From the NCBI GenBank assembly GCA_945900775.1, contig CAMDJP010000002.1, forward strand, positions 54,696 through 118,695: DNA of 64,000 nucleotides. Direction: 5' to 3'. The notes beneath the pieces were generated by a model. That model worked only from the letters and a program-made list of their open reading frames with translations, made no database searches and had not been told where the DNA came from. The stretch comes from Akkermansia muciniphila (GTDB taxonomy: Bacteria > Verrucomicrobiota > Verrucomicrobiia > Limisphaerales > SIAT01). The translations under genes were made by a program, and so were the position numbers. This document shows, one piece after another, positions 62,811 to 64,000 of the stretch. Positions within the stretch are counted from its first letter, which is position 1. Each line of letters opens with the position of its first letter.

Positions 62811-62903
62811 CCAGGACGTTTTCAGAGTATTTTTGCGGTGTTTTGATGGCGTTTTAAGAGTGATTCCAGCGTGTTTACACGGTGTTTTGGTTCTTCCGCG
62901 CAG
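62801..62903 (+). repeat. Conserved block of composite repeat, copy B
   Basis: gtggttccaggacgttttcagagtatttttgcggtgttttgatggcgttttaagagtgattccagcgtgtttacacggtgttttggttcttccgcg; same block as copy A with an 11-bp insertion. Confidence 0.88.
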
Positions 62904-63017
62904 TGATTCCACATTTCATCGTTCCGATGTTTCGGGCCAGGCCCGTCCAGGAAACCTTCCGGACACCTGATCCTACTCCTTGTATCTCGATTCCGGTGCC
63001 GCTGTCGTGAATCATCC

Positions 63018-63293
63018 TTGCGACGTACCTCGGGCCTTGCCACGCTGCGCGTCACGCAAATGTGCTGGATCGCCCCATCCGAAAAGGACGTCGACAACCC
63101 CGCGCTGGAAAAGCGCCTCTGGGACGCCGCCGAGCAGGCAGTGCCTGCACCCCACTTTGCCGAAACGGATTTCAGTAGTGCCCGTCCGGAAGGACTCCTC
63201 GGCTACGATTACCTCGGTGAGTGGAACAAGCGCGACAACAACCGCTGCATCGAAGCGGATTTACTGCGGACAAACCTGAAACAGCGCGGCTAG
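63018..63293 (+). pseudogene. Type I restriction-modification deletion scar (HsdM N-terminus joined to another fragment)
   Basis: [27 protein letters not shown] (HsdM-like N-terminus) runs into [45 protein letters not shown] (HsdR-like, less certain). Confidence 0.55.
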
Positions 63294-63345
63294 CTTCTGC
63301 GCGTAGAACGTCGCGAGGCGTTGGAGGGCGGGTGTGTTCATGATT

Positions 63346-64000
63346 TCACGAATTGGTTATGGCACTAATTGAAATGCGGTATTTGACATGATCCGGATGA
63401 ATTGCATGGCCAATCCTGAAGATCAGTGGTTTGTTGGAAGGCAGAACATTCAATCTTTCATCAATCGTAATGGCGTGGGTATCAAACAAGACGTGACAGT
63501 TCGGACAAAGGCAAAGGACGTTATCAGTTGTGTCTGGTCCATTATGGGGCTTGCCCAGAGGGCGAACATGACAGCCTTCGGCATAAGGCCCAGCGGGCGT
63601 TAAGAGGCGCACACTACAAACCTGACACGTGTGGTCGTGGTGCTCCTTTACTTTGTTTCCAACGGCGGTGCTTCTAACAATGCGGCTCGAAGCCGTGAGT
63701 GCTCGTTGCGGGTTTTTATTCCCCAAGCCATCGCCCACACTAGGGCTCGACGAAGCCTGCTTTTGCAACTCTCCAATCGGCGATTGACCGGGTAGTCGCT
63801 CCAAACGGAAACGGTAAACTAGAAATCCGTCACGGCCTTTCTCGGGCCAATAGCTGGCAACTTGATACATCCCATCGTAGCGATAGCCGCTATTCGGCGC
63901 GTAACGGGAATCGAGTTGGTGGCCCCGCGTAACGCGAACGGGGATTCCCTCCACGCAGTTGTGGGCTAGCCATTTGTTGCCACCCTCGAGGGTCTGATCT
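63346..64000 (-). CDS. SRA(YDG)-HNH endonuclease, modification-dependent restriction type (partial at window end)
   Basis: DQTLEGGNKWLAHNCVEGIPVRVTRGHQLDSRYAPNSGYRYDGMYQVASYWPEKGRDGFLVYRFRLERLPGQ (SRA) + HTCQVCSVRLLTPAGPYAEGCHVRPLGKPHNGPDTTDNVLCLCPNCHVLFD (HNH); frame open to position 64000. Confidence 0.88.
   Translation of the reverse strand, partial: DQTLEGGNKWLAHNCVEGIPVRVTRGHQLDSRYAPNSGYRYDGMYQVASYWPEKGRDGFLVYRFRLERLPGQSPIGELQKQASSSPSVGDGLGNKNPQRALTASSRIVRSTAVGNKVKEHHDHTCQVCSVRLLTPAGPYAEGCHVRPLGKPHNGPDTTDNVLCLCPNCHVLFDTHAITIDERLNVLPSNKPLIFRIGHAIHPDHVKYRISISAITNS

Noticed and set aside
62173-62857. Plus-strand ORFs 62173..62385 and 62651..62857 with repetitive peptides
   Set aside because: They are translations of the 10/11-bp arrays; the 11-bp indel between copies shifts frame and destroys any shared protein, so coding is unlikely.

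Overview
This 64 kb window is mostly ordinary bacterial chromosome with dense operons. Gene content and protein style suggest a Verrucomicrobia-like host (inference only). Recognisable content in order: a partial nuo cluster (nuoB-C-D-E-F, minus strand) with a tRNA-Gln gene in the opposite orientation between nuoE and nuoF; rpoD; tRNA-Ile(CAT); a reprolysin-like metalloprotease; a Tat-signal sialidase; a PQQ-propeller protein; sugar-metabolism enzymes (Gfo/Idh, epimerase, SDR, LarA-like, mutarotases); rdgB; leuS; an M16 peptidase; the two Tm-1-like protein halves (UPF0261 and PEP-hydrolase/TIM barrel); ffs-dnaX-ybaB-recR; a fused MFS/spermidine synthase; an ABC-2 permease pair; an M20 peptidase; a GspE-L-M-D-like operon; purU; pyruvate carboxylase; uvrB; yqgE; transketolase; and a GYF/prenyltransferase-repeat protein. 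From about 60.9 kb to the end the sequence becomes an eroded accessory region: a PQQ-propeller tail, a possible integrase N-terminus, a 26-nt copy of the ssrA (tmRNA) 3' end that looks like an att scar, a truncated PP2C-like gene, a type I restriction-modification deletion scar, and an SRA-HNH modification-dependent nuclease running off the window. That region also holds two copies of an unusual composite repeat: a 10-bp or 11-bp G-rich tandem array followed by a conserved ~75-95 bp block. This repeat is my best candidate for something undescribed. Several degraded genes (in-frame nonsense codons, frameshifts, truncated paralogues) lie elsewhere and are absent from the ORF track. All assignments come from reading motifs by eye; no database search was run.
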